Assembly: GCA_035463115.1 (NCBI GenBank)
Contig: DATHTO010000149.1
Location: 1 to 64,000 of the forward strand
Direction of reading: 5' to 3'
DNA length: 64,000 bases
Source: BPGL01 sp035463115
Lineage (GTDB): Bacteria; Actinomycetota; UBA4738; HRBIN12
The translations under genes and the position numbers were made by a program. Below the pieces are notes generated by a model. The model did no database searches. It had not been told where the DNA came from and worked only from the letters and a program-made list of their open reading frames with translations. Positions 1 to 8,212 of the stretch are shown piece by piece; the first letter of the stretch is position 1; each line of letters begins with the position of its first letter.

Positions 1-430
1 GTCGCGACTGAACATCCATCCGCGCCCACGTCACCATGACGATGCTCCTGGGCGGAGCACGGCGGAGCTGAGTCGCCGGGTTACGGTGGCGAGCGGTTCG
101 AACGTCGGCTCCGCGGCGTGGCGGGTCCGGCTGATCGAGCGCCTCGGGCACCGGGTCGTCGTGGGGGTCTTCGGTGGTCGTCGGGCATGGATTCTCCGCG
201 GTAGGGGGTGGCCGCCGAGGGTGTCTCCCTCGTTCCGCGTCGCGCGAGCAGCAGGCGGGAATCGCGGTCGTTCGTGGCTGTCCGACGGCTCTGGGCGCGC
301 GCGCAAGGACGTCGCCGGAGCTCAACACGCGACCACCGCCGGTTGCAGCGACGCACAGTCTTCCGAGCCGCGTGTCCTCTGTGACTGAGACACGTCCAGC
401 CCAGCGTGTCGGGACGAAAAGCCTCGGTCG
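1..430. other. no gene recognised
   Basis: I see no convincing coding sequence on either strand. Open frames here are arginine/proline-rich and look like chance frames in GC-rich DNA. A weak 6-bp hairpin (arms 389-394 and 405-410) lies past the end of the hsp20-like gene and could help end its transcript, but it lacks a T-run. Confidence 0.5.
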
Positions 431-895
431 TTACGTCTCTTCGGCGCTGGCTGACGTCTGTGTCGACTCGACGTCGATCGGAGCGGCCTGCTGCGACGCC
501 GCCCGTACCTCGACCTTGCGTGGCTTCGCCGTCTCGGCGACCGGGATCTCGAGCGTGAGCACCCCGTCGTCGTACGACGCTTTCACATCGTCGACGGCGA
601 GGTGGTCCCCGAGCATCAGCTGGCGCGCGAACCGACCCTCCGGTCGCTCCTGCGCGATGATCTGCTCGGCGGCCTCGTGGCTCCATCGGCGCTCAGCTTC
701 GACGGTCAACGTGTTCCGCTCCGCCGTGATCTCGATCGACGAAGGGTCGACACCGGGAAGGTCGAAGTGGACGAAGACCGCATCGCCACGTCGGTACGCG
801 TCCATGGCCATGACGGTCGGCGACGACCTCATCGATCCGGCGAGCTGCTGAGTCAGCCGATCCACTTCACTGAACGGGTCGTACCTCATGACCAT
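431..895 (-). CDS. Hsp20/alpha-crystallin family small heat shock protein
   Basis: This 154-residue cytoplasmic protein is a member of the Hsp20 family, ATP-independent holdases that keep unfolding proteins soluble. The alpha-crystallin domain covers about residues 30-125. It has the usual DLPGVDP turn early in the domain and a closing GVLTLEIP strand, matching the A-x-x-x-n-GVL-x-L family signature. The Ala/Ser/Thr-rich tail lacks a clear I-x-I motif. The ATG at 895 was chosen over longer frames because AAGGAGG lies about 9 bases upstream; a second ATG at 889 is also possible. A sigma-B-like promoter precedes it. Family call is secure; client range is unknown. Confidence 0.93.
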   Translation of the reverse strand: MVMRYDPFSEVDRLTQQLAGSMRSSPTVMAMDAYRRGDAVFVHFDLPGVDPSSIEITAERNTLTVEAERRWSHEAAEQIIAQERPEGRFARQLMLGDHLAVDDVKASYDDGVLTLEIPVAETAKPRKVEVRAASQQAAPIDVESTQTSASAEET

Positions 896-928
896 CGCGA
901 CACACCTCCTTGTCTCGCCGAGGGATGC

Positions 929-954
929 CTTCCCGACCGGTCGGTGTCCGAAAC
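929..954 (-). promoter_or_regulatory. possible sigma-B/F-type promoter of the hsp20-like gene
   Basis: On the minus strand GTTTCG (954-949) is followed after 14 bases by GGGAAG (934-929), close to the sigma-B pattern GTTT...GGGWAW. It lies about 34 bases before the ATG. A 9-bp inverted repeat (912-920 with 954-962) brackets it and ends directly next to the ribosome binding site, so it could be an operator or a leader hairpin. Confidence 0.4.
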
Positions 955-1103
955 GGCGAGACGGACAGCTCGAGTTCTGAGGCACACGCCGACACACGGC
1001 CAAACACCACGGTAGGTCGCAACCGTCGGCAACAGCGATCTTCGCTCGGTTCGCACGGCGGGCGCACGACCGGCCGGGCGGGTCGGCACGTTCGGGAGAC
1101 GGC

Positions 1104-2138
1104 CTAGGAATCGGACGGCGGAGCGACCGGATCGAGCGGGTGTCGCGTGGGTCCGTTCCTCACGGCGCCGTCGTGTTCGTATCGGCTCCCGTGACACGGA
1201 CAGTCCCAGGTCTTCGCTCGGTGGTTCCATCCGACCGTGCAGCCTAGGTGTTTGCACTTCGGTGAGAGCGTGACGAACGCACCGCTCGCGTCGCGATAGG
1301 CGGCGACCTTCGTACCGTCGACCTCGACGATCGCGCCCTCCTCAGGCTCCAGGTCCTCGAGCGAGCGACCGGCCGTGTTCACGATCAGCACGTCGCAGGG
1401 CGCCTGGTGCGTCACGCGGTCGGGTACGGCACCGAGGAGGAAGCGCATCGAGCCGCTCATCCCCTTGTTGCCGACGACCACGAGATCGAAGGCGCCCTCG
1501 CTAGCGATCTCGACGAGGCGTTCGCCTGGGTCCCCAGAGATCGCCTTCACGTCGGCATCGGTCGCCGCCAGACGCTCGGCAGTGTCGCGGAGCACGATGC
1601 GCCCGACCGTCTCGTCGCCGACGTGCACCAACGTGATCGTGGCCCCGAGCCCGCGAGCGAACGCGGCCCCGACCCGTGCCGCGCGATCCGCCGTCGCGGA
1701 CCCGTCGGTCGCGATCAGCACGCGACGGTACTCGCCGGGCGCTGCGGCCCGCTCACCCTTCGAGGTTCGCACGATCAACAGATCGCAGGGCATCTCGTGG
1801 GACACCCGGTCCGGGACGCCGCCCATCCTGAAGCGGCGCGCCGTTCCCATCCCCACATCGCCGACGACGATCAGCTGCGCGTCCGCGCGGTCGGCGAGCT
1901 CGACGATCGCGGTCGCTGGCTCGGCGTCGAGGACCTCCGTCGTCGCTCCAACGCCTGCCGAGGCAGCGCGCTCGCGCGCGGCCTCGACCGCCTCACGTGC
2001 CGGCGTGTCGTCACCTCGGTACGCAGCGACGACCACCACGCGGCTCCGCTCCGCCTTCGCGAGCGCGAGCGCTACGCCCTCGGCCACGGTGGCGGTGGTC
2101 GAGCCGTCGGTGCCGACCAGGATGGTGTCGTACGTCAC
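1104..2138 (-). CDS. tandem universal stress protein fused to a Rieske [2Fe-2S] domain
   Basis: This 344-residue protein has three domains. Two UspA folds (about 3-126 and 137-252) each begin with a beta strand ending in the (V/A)-x-TDGS motif and each carry the late G-x2-G nucleotide loop (GDVGMG, GNKGMS). A C-terminal Rieske domain (about 260-340) has C295-K-H297, C300, then C313-P-C315-H316. That gives both cluster ligand pairs plus the two extra cysteines that form the disulfide in high-potential Rieske proteins of bc1/b6f type. There is no signal peptide or membrane segment, so a cytosolic redox-sensing or electron-carrying stress protein is inferred. GTG start; it lies 10 bases after the membrane protein gene and is probably co-transcribed with it. 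Confidence 0.9.
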   Translation of the reverse strand: MTYDTILVGTDGSTTATVAEGVALALAKAERSRVVVVAAYRGDDTPAREAVEAARERAASAGVGATTEVLDAEPATAIVELADRADAQLIVVGDVGMGTARRFRMGGVPDRVSHEMPCDLLIVRTSKGERAAAPGEYRRVLIATDGSATADRAARVGAAFARGLGATITLVHVGDETVGRIVLRDTAERLAATDADVKAISGDPGERLVEIASEGAFDLVVVGNKGMSGSMRFLLGAVPDRVTHQAPCDVLIVNTAGRSLEDLEPEEGAIVEVDGTKVAAYRDASGAFVTLSPKCKHLGCTVGWNHRAKTWDCPCHGSRYEHDGAVRNGPTRHPLDPVAPPSDS

Positions 2139-2148
2139 GCGAGCACCG

Positions 2149-2616
2149 TCAGAAGGGTTTGATCACCATCAGGTAGGCGATGAAGGCGATGGAGACGAGG
2201 CCAACCCACGCGAGGACGATCGCGCGGTTCGTCCGGAGCAGCGCCTCGAGATCGTCGGGGCCGACGGCAGCGCTGCCGGACTCCTCGATCGTCATCACCT
2301 CGCGGACCTTCTTGTAGTACGGGGCCGCGTAGGCCCACATCAGCACGAGGTTCGCGACGAAGATGCCGAGCGCCAGCCAGATCCAGCCCTGATCCCACCA
2401 GTCGCCGCTGAACCCGGCCCAGACGCCTCCGATCAGCAGGAGGAGGATCGACACGTACAGCACTGCCGTCGCGGAGCTGGAAACCTGGAGGATCACCCTG
2501 ATCCGGTCGGCGTTGCGCTCATGTCGTAACCGCAGGGCCATCGCCGCGCTGATGCCGTGCGAGAACATGAACCCGAGGACGCCCAAGATGTGGATCAGGA
2601 CGAGCCAGTCATACAT
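2149..2616 (-). CDS. DUF2269-like four-helix membrane protein
   Basis: This 155-residue integral membrane protein has four predicted helices (about 4-25, 42-62, 74-95 and 132-152). The loop between helices 3 and 4 is charged. The first helix contains His residues (LIHILGV, FSHGIS), as in DUF2269-type proteins, some of which may bind haem; that role is not shown here. The ATG at 2616 was chosen because GAGGGGAGACGAG sits directly in front. The Usp-Rieske gene follows 10 bases downstream, so a membrane redox partner for the Rieske domain is a fair guess but only a guess. Confidence 0.75.
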   Translation of the reverse strand: MYDWLVLIHILGVLGFMFSHGISAAMALRLRHERNADRIRVILQVSSSATAVLYVSILLLLIGGVWAGFSGDWWDQGWIWLALGIFVANLVLMWAYAAPYYKKVREVMTIEESGSAAVGPDDLEALLRTNRAIVLAWVGLVSIAFIAYLMVIKPF

Positions 2617-2885
2617 CTCGTCTCCCCTCGAGCAGGTGCTCGGGTCCACCCTAACGAGGACGAGACCCCTCGGAACAGCGTTCCGCGGAACCGCTAGGGG
2701 TCCAAGGCGGGCCGACCACGGTCGCTCCCGGGAAACGAATCCTGTCGCGATCGCGGCGGGTTTCGGTCGAAGAGCGCGACGTGACGCGCGGCGCCGGAAC
2801 GAGATGCCGGCCGTTCCTCGTGGATCGCGGTGCGCCGAACCAGGGATGGGACACGGCACCGTGCGGGTGTGTGACGCTTCACTCG

Positions 2886-3311
2886 ATGGACAGCTTCGAA
2901 GCGGTTGCACGGCTGGCGTCGGCGCGCGTTGCTCGCCTCGCGACCGTGCGCCCCGACGGCAGAGCGCACGTCGTACCCCTGGTGTTCGCTCTCGTGGAGC
3001 AGGAAGACGGGGTCGTGGCCTACTGGGTCGTCGACGAGAAGCCGAAGAGCGGGCGCGTACTACAGCGCATCAAGAACCTCGAAGCGAACCCGCTCGCGGA
3101 ACTGCTCGTCGACGGCTACGAGGAAGAGTGGTCCCGCCTGTGGTGGGTTCGTGCGTCGGTCAGGGGCCGCGAGGTGCTGGACCCCGAAGAGCGGAACCGC
3201 GCGTTGGAGGCGCTCGTCGGAAAGTACCCGCAGTACCGGAACGCGCGGCCGGATGGGCGGATCTTTGCCCTCGAGGTGAAGGCGATAGACGCGTGGTCTG
3301 CCGAGGGCTGA
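2886..3311 (+). CDS. PPOX-class F420/FMN-dependent oxidoreductase family protein
   Basis: This 141-residue protein has the split-barrel fold of the pyridoxamine-phosphate-oxidase superfamily. The opening strand pattern ARLATVRPDGRAHVVPLVFA is typical. The length and the WWVRASVRG and GRIFALEV segments fit the actinobacterial group annotated as probable F420-dependent (TIGR03668-like). Members reduce small or unknown substrates using F420H2 or flavin. The ATG at 2886 gives the usual family length; the upstream frame continues but has no family similarity that I recognise. It stands alone between the stress genes and the CBS gene. The cofactor cannot be decided from sequence alone. Confidence 0.8.
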   Translation: MDSFEAVARLASARVARLATVRPDGRAHVVPLVFALVEQEDGVVAYWVVDEKPKSGRVLQRIKNLEANPLAELLVDGYEEEWSRLWWVRASVRGREVLDPEERNRALEALVGKYPQYRNARPDGRIFALEVKAIDAWSAEG

Positions 3312-3621
3312 GGCGTTCAACGTCAGCCGACTCGGTGGCGGACCGACGCACGGCCAGGATCAGCCGCGCGTCCCATCGATGGCTCTGCGTCCAGTTGCCT
3401 ACGAGGTGGTTCGGTCGAACTGAGTCTTACGGGTCTCGAGCGCCTTCGAACCGCGCGTCCGCGAGGTATGCCGCCGGCGAACCGCGGCCATGCCCGAGGT
3501 GAACACCGGAGTGTCCGCGAGCGCGGCTCGTGGATCACGATCGACCTCCGTCGTGCGTACGGGACGTCGTCCGCGGGTAGGTAGCTCATCGCTCGAACCG
3601 GGTCGAGACGGGGGAGGAAAG
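3312..3621. other. intergenic stretch with a possible sigma-B-like promoter
   Basis: No gene is recognised. Near its right end GTACGG (3557-3562), a 12-base spacer and GGGTAG (3575-3580) resemble a sigma-B/F promoter 40 bases before the CBS gene. The match is weaker than elsewhere in the window because the -35 box lacks GTT. Confidence 0.35.
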
Positions 3622-4182
3622 ATGGGAGCGTTCACCACGATCCTGAGCTTCGGTGCCGGGTATGCGCTGGGGACGAGACGCGACGTCGCGCTCGGTCGCT
3701 TCGATGAGACGCTTCGGAGCCTCACGGGAAAGTACCTGCCTCGGACGGAGCGCGCGGGCGCTCGAAGCGTGCGCGACGTGATGACCCCGGTCCCCGAGAC
3801 TGTCGGCCCGGATGCCACCCTGGTTCAGGCCGCCGCGCTGATGGCTGACGGAGGCATCGGCGATGTGCTCGTGGTGGATCCGAGCGACGGCATGCTCGTG
3901 GGTATCGCCACGGATCGCGACATCATCATCCGTGCCGTTGCGGCGGAGCGCGATCCGCGCACGACCGCCGTCCGGTCCGTCCTGAGCGGCGATCTCGAGA
4001 CGATCCACCCGGACGAGACGGTCGCGGACGCCGTGGCGCATATGCGAGCTGCGAACGTGCGTCGACTCCCGGTCGTCGACGAGGGTCGGCCGATCGGTGT
4101 CGTGTCGCTCGCGGATCTCGCGCGCGCGACCGACACGACGTCGACCCTCGCCGATATCGCGGTCGCGCCGCCCGATCGCTGA
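3622..4182 (+). CDS. CBS-domain pair protein
   Basis: This 186-residue protein has a short N-terminal glycine-containing segment (FGAGYALGTRRD) that resembles the start of YtxH-like small stress proteins. Two CBS motifs follow (about 52-112 and 116-172). They contain the usual VRDVMTP opening and the DRDI and SLADLAR helices. CBS pairs bind AMP, ATP or related nucleotides and act as energy or stress sensors. No catalytic domain is attached, so it is a stand-alone sensor. GGGAGGAAAG precedes the ATG. It ends 9 bases before the ZIP transporter gene, which faces it tail to tail. Confidence 0.88.
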   Translation: MGAFTTILSFGAGYALGTRRDVALGRFDETLRSLTGKYLPRTERAGARSVRDVMTPVPETVGPDATLVQAAALMADGGIGDVLVVDPSDGMLVGIATDRDIIIRAVAAERDPRTTAVRSVLSGDLETIHPDETVADAVAHMRAANVRRLPVVDEGRPIGVVSLADLARATDTTSTLADIAVAPPDR

Positions 4183-4191
4183 GGCACGGAG

Positions 4192-4965
4192 TCAGATCGG
4201 GGCGAGGACGTAGGAGACCAAGAAGCCCGCGACCGTCGCGAACGCGACCATCGGACCGCCGTCACGGTACGCCTCCGGCATCAGCGTATCGACGAGTGAC
4301 GCGATCACGGCGCCTCCGGCGAACGCCAACGGCAGCGAGATCGTGTCGTCGCTCGCGTCACCGAATCCGGCGTAGCCGACGACGCAGGCGGCCGCCAGCA
4401 GCGCCGAGGCGATCAGCCACATCGTGATCGAGAACCCCACGGTCCTGCCCGCCGCGCGCATCTGCGCGGTACCGACGAGGGACTCGGGGAAGTTCGAGGC
4501 GAAGATCGCGAGGAGGAGCGCGAGGCTGCCGTGGCCTTCACCGAGCGAGACGCCGAGGGCGAGGTTCTCCGGCACGCCATCCAGGGTGACGGCAGCGAGC
4601 AGCGCGAAGCCGGCGAGGCCTCCCGTCGTGGACTTCGGCGTCGACTCCTCGATCGTCGCGGCCTCGCTCTCGAGCTTCGGAGCGGTGCCGGTCGGTGTCG
4701 TCGCGGCGACACGACGGTCGAGCCACGAGTCGATCGCGATGAAGACCGCCGCACCGGCGGTGAAAGCCGCGCCGGCTCTTACCGCGTCGGATCGGGTCAC
4801 CGCGCCGTGGTATAGCTCGAAAGCCATCGCGGTGATGAGTGCACCGGATGCGAAGGCGAGCAGGAACGCCAATGCTCGCCTGGGCACCTTGATCACCGCT
4901 CCTGCGACGCTCCCTGCGACAAGAGCACTGGACGCGATGAGGCTGAAGACGAGGGCCTGCCGCAT
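4192..4965 (-). CDS. ZIP family divalent metal transporter
   Basis: This 257-residue membrane protein has about eight predicted helices and is likely to move Zn, Fe or Mn into the cytoplasm. The two metal-site helices are recognisable by LDGVPENLALG and SNFPESLVGTA, which match the (H/D)-x-x-P-E pattern of bacterial ZIP proteins. The acidic loop between helices 3 and 4 (about 92-120) lacks the His cluster seen in many eukaryotic members. The ATG at 4965 was chosen because it starts directly at the first helix. It is monocistronic as far as can be seen. The metal cannot be named from sequence. Confidence 0.85.
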   Translation of the reverse strand: MRQALVFSLIASSALVAGSVAGAVIKVPRRALAFLLAFASGALITAMAFELYHGAVTRSDAVRAGAAFTAGAAVFIAIDSWLDRRVAATTPTGTAPKLESEAATIEESTPKSTTGGLAGFALLAAVTLDGVPENLALGVSLGEGHGSLALLLAIFASNFPESLVGTAQMRAAGRTVGFSITMWLIASALLAAACVVGYAGFGDASDDTISLPLAFAGGAVIASLVDTLMPEAYRDGGPMVAFATVAGFLVSYVLAPI

Positions 4966-5023
4966 CCCGGAAGCATGCCGGAGACCGACGCTTCGGTCGA
5001 GCCCTCGCGGAGACCCTACTTGC

Positions 5024-5833
5024 TCAGTGCCCCGCCCGGGCGCCAGCGACGTGGACCGGCAGCGATCCGAAGAGCGAGGTCGAGAGCAGCTTCGCCGGCT
5101 CGCCATCCACGTGCTCCAGGATGAGCGGGGTGTCCTCGGTCGCCCACGAGGTGAGGGCGCGCAGGCCGGCTACGTCGAGGAACGTGAGGTTCGAGCAGTC
5201 CACGGTCAGGGGGCGGCCGCGATGTCGCGACATCCACGATCTGACGACCTCGTGGTTCGCCATATCGATCTCGCCGGAGAGACGGACGCCTTTGTCGGTC
5301 GGCCGCATGTCCAGCGTCGGAAGCGCAAGGTCGTCGAGTTGAACCACGATCTCGTGCTCCGCGGCCGCGCGTGCGATGAGGGCACCGTCTACCTCGACCT
5401 GGTCGTACTGACACAGCATGGCGACGGGACGTTCCTCGACGATGCGCGCGTACGCGCGCTCGTGCTCCAGATGCGTCTGGTCGCCGTGCACCGCGAGCCC
5501 ATACGCCGCCGGGACCGACATGCGCGCGGCCGGCGCCTTGTCGCCGTCCACCGACGTGGCCGCTCGGTGAAGCCGTTCCGCGATGACGGCGCCGTCATCG
5601 CCGGAAGCGTAGAGCGTTCCGGGATCGACGACGATGAGAGGATCGGAGTCGCCGCCGATCAGCTCGGCGAGCTCGTCGCCTGTCGACGGCGGTTCGATCA
5701 GAACCGTGCCTTCTCCTGCGGAAAGGCCTTCTCGCGCCCACTGGAGCACCACGGGACGACGCGACGTCTCGCCCCAGTGGATCAGGCACACGTGGTCGTG
5801 CGTCTGGACGATCGGAGTCGTTTCCGCGGTCAT
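5024..5833 (-). CDS. MEDS-domain sensor fused to a STAS domain
   Basis: This 269-residue protein has an N-terminal MEDS (methanogen/methylotroph DcmR sensory) domain, about 8-165, beginning with HDHVCLIHWG. A C-terminal STAS domain (about 175-260) follows, with the DCSNLTFLDVAGLRAL segment. In anti-anti-sigma factors the Ser of the D-S-S/D-C-S region is the phosphorylated site; here it reads LTVDCSN and LDVAG, so the phospho-acceptor is uncertain. MEDS domains are thought to bind small ligands. The gene overlaps the ATPase gene upstream by ATGA (5830-5833), the classical arrangement for a partner-switching pair. The likely role is to bind and release the RsbW-like protein next door. Confidence 0.85.
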   Translation of the reverse strand: MTAETTPIVQTHDHVCLIHWGETSRRPVVLQWAREGLSAGEGTVLIEPPSTGDELAELIGGDSDPLIVVDPGTLYASGDDGAVIAERLHRAATSVDGDKAPAARMSVPAAYGLAVHGDQTHLEHERAYARIVEERPVAMLCQYDQVEVDGALIARAAAEHEIVVQLDDLALPTLDMRPTDKGVRLSGEIDMANHEVVRSWMSRHRGRPLTVDCSNLTFLDVAGLRALTSWATEDTPLILEHVDGEPAKLLSTSLFGSLPVHVAGARAGH

Positions 5834-6225
5834 CGAGTCGCCTCGCTCGGCTCGCCGCCCGCCGCGATCTCGAACCAGACGACGCCTGGCGGGCCGGCCT
5901 CCATCCCCCATGCGTCGGTCAATTCGTCGACGAGCTTCAGTCCGAACCCTCCCTCGTCTCTGACCTGGCGCGGGACCGGCGCCTCCGCACGGGTCGGCTG
6001 GCTGACCTCGACACGGGCTCCACCGTCTTTGAGGTCAACCTTCACGTCGACCTGCTCGTCGGGGGCGAGATGGCCGTGCCGTATCGCGTTGGTGACGACC
6101 TCGCTGATCAACAGCCGCAGCCGGGACTCGGCGTCGGGGCCGAGGGACGACAGCTGTCCGTCAAGGGCGCGACGAGCGAGGCGTGGGGTGTTCTCGTTCG
6201 CTGGGAAAGTGAACTCGTACAGCAC
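5830..6225 (-). CDS. RsbW-like anti-sigma factor ATPase (HATPase_c_2)
   Basis: This protein has about 131 residues from a GTG at 6225 and is a GHKL-fold serine kinase/anti-sigma factor of the RsbW/SpoIIAB type. The N-box is intact (LLISEVVTNAIRHG) and the G2 box reads GGFGLKLVDEL. Such proteins sequester a sigma factor and phosphorylate a STAS antagonist. Here the STAS-containing gene overlaps it by 4 bases. The GTG was chosen because GGAGGGG lies just upstream and the length fits. A longer in-frame start at 6375 has no family support. A direct repeat AAACCTACG lies 19-40 bases upstream of the start. No sigma factor gene is visible in the window. Confidence 0.85.
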   Translation of the reverse strand: MLYEFTFPANENTPRLARRALDGQLSSLGPDAESRLRLLISEVVTNAIRHGHLAPDEQVDVKVDLKDGGARVEVSQPTRAEAPVPRQVRDEGGFGLKLVDELTDAWGMEAGPPGVVWFEIAAGGEPSEATR

Positions 6226-6447
6226 GTCCCCTCCGGGATCTATGCGTAGGTTTCGTAGGTTTCGACCGGCAGGGTGTTCCCCACGGCGTCGACCTCGAAA
6301 CTGAAGCGGGATCAACGAACCGACAGACCCAGTGACGTGGACCTGGGTATCGCACGAGAGCCCGTGCGATGACACGCGGTTCTCGAGGGTTGTGGTTCGA
6401 GCGGGCTAGGCGGGGTCGCCTGGTCAGTGATGCTGGCGCGGCGCGCC

Positions 6448-6831
6448 TCAGATCCGCTGGACCAGGTCCTTCCGCCAGTCGGCAGCTTCGAAGGGGGCGC
6501 CGAAGTACTCGACGATCCGGGCGATCCGGCCGTCGCTGAGCTCGTTGAGCGCACACACCCGCCACGTGCCCTCGGTGCCTGGGTACCGGAAGTCCGCCTC
6601 GACGGCCCAGAAGTCGTCGTGGCCGGTGATCCGGGTCACGGTCACATCGGGAAAGGTCGGGTGTTGCGTCGCCATCCGGAGCCAGTTCGGCACCCCGACG
6701 ATCCGCTCGCCGGACTGCGGCCAGTCCTCGACGAAGCGCTCGTCCAAGAACGCCGTCGCTCCCTCCAGGTCCTTGCGCTCCAGCGCCTCCCAGTACCGGA
6801 CGACCGCATCAGGTGCTCGGTCCGATGCCAC
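6448..6831 (-). CDS. SnoaL-like/NTF2-fold small protein
   Basis: This 127-residue protein has the alpha+beta cone of the SnoaL/NTF2 superfamily: an N-terminal helix (VRYWEALERKDLEGATAFL), a DERFVEDWP segment and the closing strand RIARIVEYFGAPF. Members range from polyketide cyclases to ligand-binding proteins without activity. The substrate cannot be told. The start is GTG at 6831 with GAGGAGG 6 bases upstream. It is probably the last gene of a loose minus-strand run with the two genes above it. Confidence 0.75.
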   Translation of the reverse strand: MASDRAPDAVVRYWEALERKDLEGATAFLDERFVEDWPQSGERIVGVPNWLRMATQHPTFPDVTVTRITGHDDFWAVEADFRYPGTEGTWRVCALNELSDGRIARIVEYFGAPFEAADWRKDLVQRI

Positions 6832-6938
6832 CGCAGCCTCCTCGTGACGAAGGATCCGTCTGCGGGCCGACCGAGCGTACGCCTGCCTCGCCGACGGGTC
6901 CACGCCGATCGCGACAGCGTCAGCCCGTCCGGATGACG

Positions 6939-7259
6939 TCAGTCGAGCTTGACGGGGTTCGCCTGTTCCCAGAGCTCGCTGTAGCCGGTGTCTTCCTTCT
7001 TGATCGCGTCCATCCGCCGGTAGAGAGGCTCGAGGCCGGACTCCGCTTCCCATTCGCGCTGTTCGCGCTCGAGCGTCGCCAGATCGGGATAGTCACGTTC
7101 GAGGCAGAGCTCGTTGAACCTTCCGACGGTGCGCGTGTACAGCGTGCCCTGCGTCCAGCCCTTGGCCGCCGAGAGCTTGTTGAGCTCATCGACGATCGCG
7201 CACAGCTCGTTCCAGCCGTCGGTGTCCGACACCGTCATGTACAGCCGTTCCCTATACAT
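6939..7259 (-). CDS. hypothetical NIPSNAP/EthD-like small protein
   Basis: This 106-residue protein opens with MYRERLYMTVSDTDGWNELC and is predicted alpha+beta with many charged residues and no membrane segment. The short strand-helix start and Trp/Tyr-rich middle are loosely like dimeric alpha/beta-barrel (NIPSNAP/EthD) proteins. I would not name a function. The ATG at 7259 is preceded by AGGAGG with a 6-base spacer; an alternative ATG 6 bases upstream overlaps that site. Confidence 0.65.
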   Translation of the reverse strand: MYRERLYMTVSDTDGWNELCAIVDELNKLSAAKGWTQGTLYTRTVGRFNELCLERDYPDLATLEREQREWEAESGLEPLYRRMDAIKKEDTGYSELWEQANPVKLD

Positions 7260-7329
7260 CCTCATCCTCCTGGTTGCCGACGCGTGCACCGCGATCGGTT
7301 CGTCGTGCCGTTGCGAGATCCCTGACGGA

Positions 7330-7806
7330 TCAGGACATCAGCTCGCAGATCGACGTGGCGCGACCCGTGTAGTCGACGACCAGGGCGAAGCCGTCTTCGA
7401 GTCCGTCGATCGTCAGGTTGCCGATCACGAGCGCCCATCCCGTCCCCTCGAGCGGGGTCGTCCACCGACCGGTGCCCCGGACGGGGTTGCCGGCTCCGTC
7501 GTAGAAGCCCGGACCCGAGATCGCGAACGTGCGCGAGAACCCCGTATCGGTCCGCGTCCACGTGACGAAGAGCTGTCCTGCCGCGATCTGGCGCACGGGA
7601 TCACCCGATGCGTCGACGAACGTGATCGTGTGGGTCTTGCCCCGGACGGTCGCTTCGAGCTCGAACTCCGGACACACGTCGGGGAACGGGATGACCGCCT
7701 CGAAGCTCTCACCGGGTGCGATCTCGGGCGGCGCGGCGGTCGCGGGCAAGGCCAGCGCGAGAACCGTGACCACCGCGAACGACGTGCAAACGATGGTGCG
7801 ACGCAT
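7330..7806 (-). CDS. secreted protein of unknown function
   Basis: This 158-residue protein starts with a clear Sec signal peptide (about 1-25, cleavage after ATA-A). The mature part is beta-rich and begins PPEIAPGESFEAVIPFPD. It has a Cys near the start (VCPEF) and one near the end (SICEL), which could form a disulfide. The pattern resembles a family of secreted actinobacterial beta-sandwich proteins of unknown role. It is the first gene of a minus-strand run and lies divergent from the toxin-antitoxin pair. Confidence 0.7.
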   Translation of the reverse strand: MRRTIVCTSFAVVTVLALALPATAAPPEIAPGESFEAVIPFPDVCPEFELEATVRGKTHTITFVDASGDPVRQIAAGQLFVTWTRTDTGFSRTFAISGPGFYDGAGNPVRGTGRWTTPLEGTGWALVIGNLTIDGLEDGFALVVDYTGRATSICELMS

Positions 7807-7931
7807 GTGCGTTCCTTCCCTCGTACACGACGCGGGCAGGACGTCGAACCGTCGTTGCACTCGAGCACATCGTTTCGCCGCGGTCAAGAGGCGCCTGCCG
7901 CACGGGGATCGCGATGTGCTACCGTGTGTAC

Positions 7932-8210
7932 ATGACCGATCGGCGGATCGGAGTGCGGGAACTCCGGCAGAACCTCAGCGTGTACCTCCGTCGGGTGGAG
8001 CGAGGCGAGCGGCTCGAGGTCACCGAGCATGGCCGTCCCGTCGCGGTCCTCGCGCCGATCGGCGAACCCGCTTCGCCGATCGAACGCCTCGTCGCGGCCG
8101 GACGTGCCACCGCTCCGAGCGGCGACCTCATGACGTTGCTCCCGCCGAAGGGCCGGATCTCGACGCGGACGAGCGAGGCGCTGCTCGAAGACCGCCGAGA
8201 CCGCGTCTAG
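7932..8210 (+). CDS. Phd/YefM-type antitoxin
   Basis: This 92-residue antitoxin has an N-terminal DNA-binding fold typical of Phd/YefM: IGVRELRQNLSVYLRRVE, then VTEHGRPVAVLAP. The C-terminal 40 residues are the flexible toxin-binding part. Such proteins bind the toxin and repress their own promoter. A TACCGT box ends 6 bases before the ATG, so the transcript is probably leaderless. The toxin gene begins 2 bases after its stop. Confidence 0.9.
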   Translation: MTDRRIGVRELRQNLSVYLRRVERGERLEVTEHGRPVAVLAPIGEPASPIERLVAAGRATAPSGDLMTLLPPKGRISTRTSEALLEDRRDRV

Positions 8211-8212
8211 CG

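Noticed and set aside
80..125. tRNA-like T-arm (GGTTCGAAC)
   Set aside because: Only the T-loop-like string matches; no acceptor, D or anticodon stem can be drawn around it.
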